A stretch of DNA of 64,000 bases from Breznakibacter sp047600785. GTDB lineage: Bacteria > Bacteroidota > Bacteroidia > Bacteroidales > Marinilabiliaceae. The stretch is taken from positions 2,170,001 through 2,234,000 of the forward strand of contig JASGKH010000002.1 in the NCBI GenBank assembly GCA_047600785.1. The letters are read 5' to 3'. Below, in pieces: positions 1 to 8,300 of the stretch. Both the position numbers and the translations under genes were made by a program. Below the pieces are notes generated by a model that was not told the origin of the DNA, did no database searches, and was given only the letters and a program-made list of their open reading frames with translations. Every line of letters begins with the position of its first letter. Position 1 is the stretch's first letter.

Positions 1-395
1 CCATTGAAGAAAAAATACTGTTAAAACAAGGATTCTCATCAAGCGATTTGATACAGGTACCCGATGCCATGTCGGGACGTTTGGCCGTGGAGCAGGGCGT
101 GGCCGATGGGCTGGCACTGTCGTCACCCACCATTACTTGGATGGCTGCCCAAAACCTGTTGGGCACCACCGAAGCGGTCGTCCCATTTGAGCAACCCACC
201 ATTTATAACGAGGAAAAAATAGGTTTTGGCGCTTTTGTGTTCCGAAAAGAAGATAAGCAGCTACGAAAGAAATGGAACGATGTGCAGAAAACGTTCATCG
301 GAAGCCCCAAGCATTTAAAACTTTTCGGGCAATTTGGCTTTACGCCACACGAATTGCCGGGAAATATATCCACCAAAGAGATTCTTGCAAAATGA
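1..395 (+). CDS. Family-3 periplasmic solute-binding protein, C-terminal part
   Basis: The gene runs in from the left edge; its frame begins at base 3 with no start codon in the window. The visible 130 residues resemble the last third of the second lobe of family 3 (ectoine/amino-acid type, EhuB-like) solute-binding proteins: an EQGVADGLALSSPT stretch, then a tail with KKFGF-like FGQFGFTPHELPG followed by an ISTKEIL ending. Such proteins bind a small solute in the periplasm. No permease or ATPase is visible downstream. Its TGA stop overlaps the ATG of the following membrane kinase (ATGA, 392-395), so the two are probably co-translated and the protein may serve as a ligand receptor for the kinase rather than for transport. 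The family call is from pattern memory; the ligand cannot be told. Confidence 0.7.
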   Translation, partial: IEEKILLKQGFSSSDLIQVPDAMSGRLAVEQGVADGLALSSPTITWMAAQNLLGTTEAVVPFEQPTIYNEEKIGFGAFVFRKEDKQLRKKWNDVQKTFIGSPKHLKLFGQFGFTPHELPGNISTKEILAK

Positions 396-2626
396 TTACC
401 CAGCCGACCAACATTAAGCCCAGCAAAATACTCAATCCCAGACATTGGTTCTGGGCCGCGATCGTGTTATCCGTAATTATTTGCGTGCTAATTGTATATC
501 TGCATTACAGACAAAAAGAGGTATTGATCCGTTCGGCACAGACCATCGACGACTTTAGACAAGCACGCATCGACCTTGCCAAGGGCTTCTTGTACTGTGG
601 ATTATCCGAAGACAAACTTTCCCCTTTTGACCAAAACGAAGGGATCGCATACATTGATCAAGCCGTAATTGCCATTAAGCATAACCTAAGCCAGCTCAAC
701 TCTTTCCCCCTGTATTCAAGGGATAATGATCTACAATTCATCAATTTGTTCATTGACAAAAGTGCATCGTTCCAAACCACGCTCAAAAAATGGGACACAC
801 AGGCCAGAAGCGACAAAAAGACCCATCTGCAATTGAAAATCACTTATCACGAACTGGAAAAAATGGCCGACCATGTCGATGACGTCATTGTACAAAGTTT
901 TAACCATATTTCCCTCAAATTCAATCACTTTTTCATCATAACGCTCACGCTTGCGGCCGGCACGCTCACGTCCATATGTATCATTTTATTTGTGGCCGTG
1001 GGACAAAATAAAAAATCGGAAAAGGCGCTAAAAGAAAGTGAACTAAACCTTCGCAAGCTGTTCGACAATATGCTGAATGGATTGGCCTATTGCAAATTGA
1101 TCAAGGAAAATGGGACAACCGAAGATTTTCTTTTCCTGGGCGTCAACAACTCGTTCTGCAGGTTGACGAAACTTCATGACGTGGTCGGCCAAAAAATGAC
1201 AACGGTAATCCCCTCTATTTGGAAAACCGATCAAACGTTATTAAAGTTGTTCGAGCGGGTAGCCACTACGGGCGAAACCGAATCGACAGAAGTATATGTC
1301 ACTGCGTTCAACGAATGGTTTGCATTGAAAGTATACAGCACGCGCCATGACCATTTCCTAATGGTCTTTGATATTATTACCGAGCGCGTTGAATCGGAGA
1401 TCCTACTCAAACAGAAAAACGATGAAATAGAAGCACAGAACGAAGAATACCGGCAAATAAACGAGGAGCTTAAAGAAGCAAAAAAACGTGCAGAAGAAAG
1501 CGACAGGTTAAAAACCGCTTTCCTTGCCAACATGAGCCATGAGATCCGGACCCCTATGAACGCCATTGTGGGTTTTGCAGAATTCATTGTAGACCCTGAT
1601 ATTCCGGTTGAGAAAAAGGAATGGTATGCCTCCATCATCAAAGGCCGTTCGTACGATTTGCTGAGGATTATCGAAGACATATTGGACGTGTCGCGCATCG
1701 AAGTAGGGCTATTGTCCATTGTTAAAGAACCCGTGATGATCGGCAACACACTACGCGACACTTTTGAGTTCTACAAAGAAAAGCTGGCCACCAGCAATTT
1801 GCAATCCAGTATCAGGCTAAACATTCAGGTTGACCCAAAAATTGCCAACCTGAAAATAATGACCGACGAACAACGCCTCAAACAAATATTGAACAATCTC
1901 CTCGACAACGCTCTTAAATTTACCCACCAAGGCACCATCGAATTAGGCTGTAACATAAGAAACGACCTATCGATAATCTACTATGTCAGTGACACGGGCA
2001 TCGGCATTGCCGCCGAAAAACAAGAAATTATTTTTGACCGGTTCAGGCAGGCTGAAGATGCCATGACCATAAAAAAATACGGGGGAACCGGCCTTGGATT
2101 GTCGATAGTGAAAGGATTGGCCGGATTAATGGACGGAAAAGTATGGGTAACATCGGAGTTAGGCAAAGGCAGTACGTTCACGGTTGGGCTACCGCTTCAA
2201 ATAGTCGAAGAACCGGTTTCCTGTATCGGGCAACAAGATGACCATCAATTTTTCCCAACCAATTCCCCGGTCAAAGTATTGATTGTGGAAGATGACACTA
2301 CAAACATGGAATATCTCAAAGAAGCCCTCTCCAGGCCAGAAATAGAATTGTTCGCAGCCACAGACGGCGAAAAGGCATTGAAATCTTTGGCGCGCGATCC
2401 TAACATCAAAATCGTGTTAATGGACATAAGGCTTCCTGACATGAACGGCCTGGAGCTGGCACGCTTTATAAAGCAGGAATACCCACAGATCAAAATTATC
2501 GCCCAAACCGCCTATGCTTCGAACTTTGATAAATACGAATGCATCCAGGCAGGTTGCGATGATTATCTGCCCAAACCTATATCTTTAACAAATCTCATTT
2601 CCCTGGTTGCCAAACACGCCGGTTGA
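392..2626 (+). CDS. Membrane hybrid histidine kinase, PAS domain, receiver
   Basis: This 744-residue kinase starts at the ATG at 392, which overlaps the previous stop as ATGA; the open frame extends upstream to 272 but those codons lie over the solute-binding protein. It has a membrane segment at about residues 18-39, a mostly helical periplasmic region to about 180, a second membrane segment at about 182-205, a PAS domain (about 225-335), a short coiled coil, a HisKA domain with H-box NMSHEIRTP (His383), an HATPase with N-box NNLLDNALKF and the glycine motifs DTGIGI and GGTGLGL, and a receiver with phospho-acceptor Asp678 in VLMDIRLPD. The helical periplasmic part flanked by two membrane segments recalls TorS-type sensors that read a periplasmic binding protein, which fits the coupled upstream gene. 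The output partner is not visible. Confidence 0.9.
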   Translation: MITQPTNIKPSKILNPRHWFWAAIVLSVIICVLIVYLHYRQKEVLIRSAQTIDDFRQARIDLAKGFLYCGLSEDKLSPFDQNEGIAYIDQAVIAIKHNLSQLNSFPLYSRDNDLQFINLFIDKSASFQTTLKKWDTQARSDKKTHLQLKITYHELEKMADHVDDVIVQSFNHISLKFNHFFIITLTLAAGTLTSICIILFVAVGQNKKSEKALKESELNLRKLFDNMLNGLAYCKLIKENGTTEDFLFLGVNNSFCRLTKLHDVVGQKMTTVIPSIWKTDQTLLKLFERVATTGETESTEVYVTAFNEWFALKVYSTRHDHFLMVFDIITERVESEILLKQKNDEIEAQNEEYRQINEELKEAKKRAEESDRLKTAFLANMSHEIRTPMNAIVGFAEFIVDPDIPVEKKEWYASIIKGRSYDLLRIIEDILDVSRIEVGLLSIVKEPVMIGNTLRDTFEFYKEKLATSNLQSSIRLNIQVDPKIANLKIMTDEQRLKQILNNLLDNALKFTHQGTIELGCNIRNDLSIIYYVSDTGIGIAAEKQEIIFDRFRQAEDAMTIKKYGGTGLGLSIVKGLAGLMDGKVWVTSELGKGSTFTVGLPLQIVEEPVSCIGQQDDHQFFPTNSPVKVLIVEDDTTNMEYLKEALSRPEIELFAATDGEKALKSLARDPNIKIVLMDIRLPDMNGLELARFIKQEYPQIKIIAQTAYASNFDKYECIQAGCDDYLPKPISLTNLISLVAKHAG

Positions 2627-2783
2627 TTAAGTATTTCTGCAAAAAAGTGACCGATTGCCAGGCCTGCCTTGGCCACTTTGGAAAACTTCCATCAGCCAAG
2701 CATGAGGAGCAAGTAACAATCAAATGCCTTTGGTTTCAGGAGCCCGTAATGCGAACCACAACCACTTTTACAACAGAACCAAA

Positions 2784-5700
2784 CTATAAATGAGTCCGTT
2801 GCAGCTCCTTTAATTCGTCAATAATACTTGGAAACTCAGCTAGCAACGTCAACGCCTCCGCGAGATTCTCTATCTCGGTCAGATGTGCCAGTTTCTTCCC
2901 AAATTTGGCCAAATACTCACAACCCGATGTTTGGCCTGCCAATTCCAGTTCTTTGCCCAATACCTCGATATGTTCAACATTGGGAGCTTCAACGGCCTGG
3001 TAATAATCGGACAAATATTTTGTCTCAAGCGAACGGATAAGTTTGTTCAGGTTTTGCTTCAACTCTTCGTTCATTACAATGGCCAAAACCAACGCATCGT
3101 TGATCTCACACATCGTATCTTCCCCAAATTGTTCCGAATGTTTGAGGAATTTCGTCAACACCTCCAACAAGCGAGGGATCGAAATGGGTTTAATCAAGAA
3201 ATCGTCAAACAATAGGGCATTGATCCGTGAAGACGTTTTTACGTCGGGCGATGCCGATATAGCCACAATTGGTATGTGCACGGTCGTTTTGTTCCCTTTG
3301 ATGGCATTAGATGCCTCATACCCGTTCATTTCGGGCATCCGTAAGTCCATTAATACCAAGTCCGGTCTAATTTCAACAGCTTTCGCAACAGCCTCCAAAC
3401 CATTGGACGCTTGCACCACTTCCAACGAATATTGGCTCAATATATCGCTTAACAAATGACGATTTTCCGCATTATCATCGACAACCAGCACTGTTCCTTT
3501 TTCAAATTGATAAGCCGTAAACTCCTTGTCCTCCACAACTGGTTCTTCCGTAAGGTTACCAAATTCCACGTGTGGCAACAGGATAGAGAATTCGGTCCCT
3601 TTGCCCGGTTCACTTTCGAGACCAATGGTTCCCCCCATCATTTCTATCAACCTCTGGGTAATAGCCAATCCCAGCCCCGTCCCTCCATATTTTTTTTGGA
3701 CGTGCCCTTTCGTTTGATAGAACGGATCGAAAATAAGGGCTTGCTCTTCTTTTGATATACCAATACCCGTATCTTTTACCCTTATTACCAAATCTACATT
3801 TTGGAGCCCAACCTCGATTGCTTCAACATCCACACGCACCTCGCCTTTATTGGTAAACTTAATGGCATTTCCCACCAGATTGATCAAGATCTGGTTTAGG
3901 CGCGTTTCATCCAACATCAATGCGCGTGGCACATTCGGGCTAATACATATGTTCAGCGGAAGGTTTTTTTCCAATAGCTTTTCAGAGAACATTTGTTTGA
4001 TTCCGGCAAGCACAGAACAAAAATCTACTTGATCGGATTCGAGGTTCATCTTGCCAGCATCGATCTTCGACAAATCCAAAATATCGTTAATGATGGTCAG
4101 CAGACTTTTACTACTGGCTCGAATGCTCTCGATCTGCTGACGATGCTTGGGGTCGGCCACTGCTTTATGCAACAGTTCCGAAAACCCGATGATGGAATTC
4201 ATAGGGGTCCGGATCTCATGGCTCATATTGGCCAAAAACTCGCTTTTCGCCTTGTTGGCCTGTTCTGCGGCTTCACGGGCAATCCTGTCATGTGTGGCCT
4301 GGATGCGGGAAGTGATATCAGTGTTGATACCCGTCATACGCGTAGGCCGTCCGTGTTGATCACGCATCACCATCCACGACGAACGGATGTACCTGGATTC
4401 ACCCGTTCTTAAAGTGATTTTAAATTCGATCTCTCCCACATTGGGTGCATCGCTAATGTTTTGTATTACAGAATCGACTCTTGCACGATCTTCCGGAGCC
4501 ACAAATTGCGGCCATCTCTCGCACAAATCGATGTCCTCATATGGTTGCAGCCCGTAAAGCCGATACATTACATCGTTCCAAACCAACTTGTTTTCCACCA
4601 AATCCCAATCCCATACTCCTATTTGGGCCGCCTTGGTAGCCAAAGCAAGGCGCTCGCTGGTTTGGTTCAGTTCGTCAACCGCTTTTAGCCTCTGCATCTC
4701 GGCATCAATGGCATCAAGCGCGTATGAAATATCAAGTCCCATTTCCCTGATCAAATCAGCTTCTTCGGAGGTATTGAAAAAATCTACATCTGAGGCATAC
4801 AGGCTAAAAATGGACACAACATCCCCGTTAAGAAAAAGCGGGATGGCAGCTACCGAATGAAATCGGCCCTTTAGTGCCACATCCTGCCAATGGGCCATCC
4901 CTTCATCCTTTAATATATCTTTACAAAAAGCCACATTCCGGCTGAAAATGGCCTCACGGGTTATCCCTTTGTCAAAAGGAGGTTGCGTTAGGTAAAACTT
5001 GTCAAACGGCACCGACACTCCATGTATCCCTTTCGATGCCACCGGCACTACTGTATGATCGTTCGCATTATATTCACCAATCCACGCCAGATTGAATTTG
5101 CCAAATTCAACGGACACATCACAAATAATCTGGTACAACTCGTACTTTTCGTGGGTGCGGGCAATAGCCTGGTTAACCTGGCTCAAGGTGGCATACAAAC
5201 GGCTAAAGGTCTGAGCCTGGTTTTCTGCTTTTTTCCGTTTGGTGATGTTACGGATCACCCCAATGGCTCCGTTTACTTTGCCTTCTGTATTATAAAGAGG
5301 CGTCAGAACATCCCATACAACCATCTTTAAATTGGAATAAGTGTTGTACACGAAATATTCCAAAGGTTCGTTGCGTTCCCCGTTCAGCGCCTTTTCAATG
5401 CGTTTCGAAACGTCGTCGGGACAGAGCATGGCAAATATATTTTCTCCTATCTGGCCAATCACATCCTCTTCTTTCAACCCGGTCATATCGACCATATAAG
5501 GATTCCAGATCTGGATTCGACGATTAACGTCAAACACGACAATCCCTTCATTGGCCCCCATAATTACCTGGTTCAGGAATAAGGCCGACTCGTGCATTTC
5601 TTGCTCCGAATTAAGTTTAACCAACGAAATGCCCACGTAATTGGCCATCGACTCCAATTCGCCAACAGCATCCGCATCAAAGAACGAGTCACGCGAATCG

Positions 5701-8120
5701 TCAAGTTGTAATAGTCCAATTATATTGTTCCCCGATTTAACAGGAATCCATAAAACCGATTTTCGTTGTTTATAAGCACAGTACAAATCCGTATTCTTGT
5801 GGCAAAATTGCTCGCAGTCGTCCATTTTACTGTTCCCATCAACCCACATGCTACCGTAAGCCGATGTATGCTGGATATTACGGCACGGGAAGCCGTTCAC
5901 TATATTAAAACAAATGCAATTGTCGGAAGGTGCTTTCATTTGGTCACCCCATAACGGATCATTGCTGGTCTCCGGCACCAACCTTCTGGCTTTTTTGCCT
6001 TTGTCAATCTTGAATTGGGGATATTTTCCCGATCGATTGGCCATGAATGACACATTTTCGCATCCAATCACTTCAATCATATGCCTGATCACATCCAATA
6101 CCAAGGCTTCTACCGTGGTCGCATGATTACAAATATCCAGCAGTTTAAATGCTTCGGCACGTCGTTTTTCAACTTTCCGGCGGTAAGATATATTGCGCGA
6201 GACACCAAAAATTTTCGAAGGTGTCCCCTCTTCATCGTTTATAATGGTCGTAACCACCTCGGTATGAACAATTCCTCCATCTTTAGTGGGCTGATCGACC
6301 TCGGTCACATTGATCATCTGGGAGTTATCACCGGCCATGAGAGGTGTCGTATCTGCCGTCAGCAATGTCTTCACTTTTTGGGCCGATTCAAGGGTGAGGG
6401 CCTCATCGACAGGCACCGACATCACCTCTTCGGCCGTAAAACCTCTCAGTTTCTCGACGGACGGGCTTACATAATCAAACCTAAACGATACTAAATCCAT
6501 TACCCAAATGACATCTTCTATCGATTCGGCAATAAATTTGTATTTCTCTTCGCTTAATTTCAGTGCATTTGCGGCTTGTCGTTGAGCCGTGATATCCACG
6601 GCAATTGAAATGATCAGATCCTGGCCATGGACGCTGGTCATTTCAACGGCATGCATCAAGCTTAAGTGTTTACCTAAAGTAGTTCTGGCCGATAATTCAT
6701 ATGGAGGCCGATGTACTTGCTGTTTCATCTGCGCTAATGCATCGGGTGCCCCTGTTTTACTTTTGACCAAGCCCAGTTGGGTGAGCGATTGACCCACAAC
6801 CGTCTCCCTGGAACATTCAAACAGCCGTTCGAAGCCAGGGTTAACATCGAGCAATATTCCAGTTTCCGGATTGATCAATGAAATGGCCGCAGGATTGGCC
6901 GAAAATATTTTTTGGAAACGCTCTTCCGACATCCGAAGGTTCTGTTCGACTATTTTTCGCTCGGTGACATCTCTGAAAATGCATATCAGATTGGACTGAT
7001 TATTCCATTCAAGTGGCCACCAGGTTACTTCCACGTCGATCACCGTATCGTCTTTCTTTCGAGCCTTGGTGGCCATAAATCCGCTTTGGGCAGGCAATTC
7101 CGGATAACCGGCCAAGGTCTTGGCTTCGGTATCATACACATAATCCCAGTCCCACACACTGAGTGCAAGCAGTTCATCATGGCCATACCCCAGCATGTTC
7201 GCAAAACTTTGGTTAGCCTCGACCACACGACGGGTCGAGGAAATAACGACCATGCCATCGACCGACTTCGAAAACAAGTCATTCCGGCGCGTTATTTCGG
7301 CCGAGAGTCTATGTTCCAGTTCCTTCTGTGCGGTAATATCGGTAAACGTGGCATATACTGCATAAGGCCTTTCGACACCCGGTTCGAATAAAGGGATGGC
7401 GCTCACCAATATCCATAAGCATTTACCCAGAAGGGGATTATACACGCCCATCTCATGGTTCTCGATGGGCTTACCTGTTGCCAGCGCCATCATTGACGGA
7501 TGTTCCCCGCCAGGAAAAACAGAGCCGTCACCACGTACCGTTTTCCGGTGCAGATCAATGAAAGCATGCCCTTTCATCTGCTCCAAACTAAGTCCAAATA
7601 TCCTTTGTGCAGCAGGATTTGCATCAACGATCACCCCATCTGGCCCCTGGTAAACAACCCCTTGCAGCATGGTATCGAATAAGACATGAAATTTGGATTC
7701 GCTTTCCTTTTGGGAATTTTCTGCTTCTATTTGTCCCGTGACATCGGTAATCATCACATGACGGGCCAATTTGCCGCAGAAAACGATATCGTGCGTATGA
7801 AGCAGCACATAAATGAAATCCCCGTTTTTTTTCCGATGCCTTACCGCCCCGATCTTATTAAATTCCTCATTCAATGAATTTAACAGGCCCATTAACTTCG
7901 GCACGTCTTCGATTGGACGAATGTCGGCAATGGTCATTTGCAAAAATTCGTTTGATGTATAACCGTAAAGGATTTCCGCAGCCCTGTTCACGTTCAAAAA
8001 GGCCAACGACCCCAAATCGAAAATCCACATGGGTTGCGGATTACCATCGAACAAAACCTCAAACGAATTTAAATTAGAATCGAGAACCGTGCCATCATTT
8101 ATGTGAGACCGATCATCCAT
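2784..8120 (-). CDS. Soluble multi-PAS/GAF hybrid histidine kinase (1778 aa)
   Basis: The protein has no membrane segment. The order is five PAS domains (about residues 20-650), a GAF domain (about 660-840) with a cysteine cluster, a sixth PAS (850-970), a second GAF (985-1150), a seventh PAS (1160-1280), HisKA with NMSHEIRTP (His1301), HATPase with NLVGNAIKF, DTGIGI and GGTGLGL, a receiver with Asp1592 in VLMDLRMPE, and a C-terminal helical stretch of about 110 residues placed like an HPt domain but without a recognisable phospho-histidine motif. The first GAF has Cys735, 737, 746, 769, 773 and 781, suggesting a metal, Fe-S or redox site (inference). The gene converges on the previous kinase and is preceded by 180 non-coding bases with two palindromes. 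It probably integrates several cytoplasmic signals; ligands and output are unknown. Confidence 0.92.
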   Translation of the reverse strand: MDDRSHINDGTVLDSNLNSFEVLFDGNPQPMWIFDLGSLAFLNVNRAAEILYGYTSNEFLQMTIADIRPIEDVPKLMGLLNSLNEEFNKIGAVRHRKKNGDFIYVLLHTHDIVFCGKLARHVMITDVTGQIEAENSQKESESKFHVLFDTMLQGVVYQGPDGVIVDANPAAQRIFGLSLEQMKGHAFIDLHRKTVRGDGSVFPGGEHPSMMALATGKPIENHEMGVYNPLLGKCLWILVSAIPLFEPGVERPYAVYATFTDITAQKELEHRLSAEITRRNDLFSKSVDGMVVISSTRRVVEANQSFANMLGYGHDELLALSVWDWDYVYDTEAKTLAGYPELPAQSGFMATKARKKDDTVIDVEVTWWPLEWNNQSNLICIFRDVTERKIVEQNLRMSEERFQKIFSANPAAISLINPETGILLDVNPGFERLFECSRETVVGQSLTQLGLVKSKTGAPDALAQMKQQVHRPPYELSARTTLGKHLSLMHAVEMTSVHGQDLIISIAVDITAQRQAANALKLSEEKYKFIAESIEDVIWVMDLVSFRFDYVSPSVEKLRGFTAEEVMSVPVDEALTLESAQKVKTLLTADTTPLMAGDNSQMINVTEVDQPTKDGGIVHTEVVTTIINDEEGTPSKIFGVSRNISYRRKVEKRRAEAFKLLDICNHATTVEALVLDVIRHMIEVIGCENVSFMANRSGKYPQFKIDKGKKARRLVPETSNDPLWGDQMKAPSDNCICFNIVNGFPCRNIQHTSAYGSMWVDGNSKMDDCEQFCHKNTDLYCAYKQRKSVLWIPVKSGNNIIGLLQLDDSRDSFFDADAVGELESMANYVGISLVKLNSEQEMHESALFLNQVIMGANEGIVVFDVNRRIQIWNPYMVDMTGLKEEDVIGQIGENIFAMLCPDDVSKRIEKALNGERNEPLEYFVYNTYSNLKMVVWDVLTPLYNTEGKVNGAIGVIRNITKRKKAENQAQTFSRLYATLSQVNQAIARTHEKYELYQIICDVSVEFGKFNLAWIGEYNANDHTVVPVASKGIHGVSVPFDKFYLTQPPFDKGITREAIFSRNVAFCKDILKDEGMAHWQDVALKGRFHSVAAIPLFLNGDVVSIFSLYASDVDFFNTSEEADLIREMGLDISYALDAIDAEMQRLKAVDELNQTSERLALATKAAQIGVWDWDLVENKLVWNDVMYRLYGLQPYEDIDLCERWPQFVAPEDRARVDSVIQNISDAPNVGEIEFKITLRTGESRYIRSSWMVMRDQHGRPTRMTGINTDITSRIQATHDRIAREAAEQANKAKSEFLANMSHEIRTPMNSIIGFSELLHKAVADPKHRQQIESIRASSKSLLTIINDILDLSKIDAGKMNLESDQVDFCSVLAGIKQMFSEKLLEKNLPLNICISPNVPRALMLDETRLNQILINLVGNAIKFTNKGEVRVDVEAIEVGLQNVDLVIRVKDTGIGISKEEQALIFDPFYQTKGHVQKKYGGTGLGLAITQRLIEMMGGTIGLESEPGKGTEFSILLPHVEFGNLTEEPVVEDKEFTAYQFEKGTVLVVDDNAENRHLLSDILSQYSLEVVQASNGLEAVAKAVEIRPDLVLMDLRMPEMNGYEASNAIKGNKTTVHIPIVAISASPDVKTSSRINALLFDDFLIKPISIPRLLEVLTKFLKHSEQFGEDTMCEINDALVLAIVMNEELKQNLNKLIRSLETKYLSDYYQAVEAPNVEHIEVLGKELELAGQTSGCEYLAKFGKKLAHLTEIENLAEALTLLAEFPSIIDELKELQRTHL

Positions 8121-8130
8121 AGGGTTTAAG

Positions 8131-8141
8131 GATTATTAATC
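8131..8141. promoter_or_regulatory. Short palindrome just upstream of the 1778-aa kinase start
   Basis: GATTA-T-TAATC is a perfect 11-base palindrome with an odd centre, 10 bases before the start codon of the large kinase. It is AT-rich and short, so chance is a real possibility. Confidence 0.15.
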
Positions 8142-8185
8142 AAAACCATCAATGCCACTCATCAAATCCTATTTCGCTACTTCAG

Positions 8186-8198
8186 AAATCGACGATTT
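8186..8198. promoter_or_regulatory. 13-bp palindrome in the kinase leader
   Basis: AAATCG-A-CGATTT is a perfect palindrome about 65 bases upstream of the large kinase gene, within the 180-base gap that should hold its promoter. It could be an operator. I could not place a convincing TAnnTTTG box next to it. Confidence 0.22.
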
Positions 8199-8300
8199 AG
8201 CAGCCTCAAAATAAGGTATTATGATGACTTTTCCAACAACCATCTATCTCTTAGGCAGATAAAACTTTCAAAAACAAAATTTACAGGCCACATTCAAAAA

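Noticed and set aside
272..391. Longer N-terminus for the first kinase
   Set aside because: It lies over the coding end of the solute-binding protein; the ATGA overlap at 392 is a more usual start.
1231..1761. Minus-strand open frame of 176 codons over the first kinase
   Set aside because: It lies wholly inside the kinase gene on the other strand, is rich in Ser and Arg, and has no start signal or recognisable domain.
2627..2783. Possible terminator between two convergent kinases
   Set aside because: Only a 5-bp stem (TGGAA/TTCCA) without a T-run is seen.
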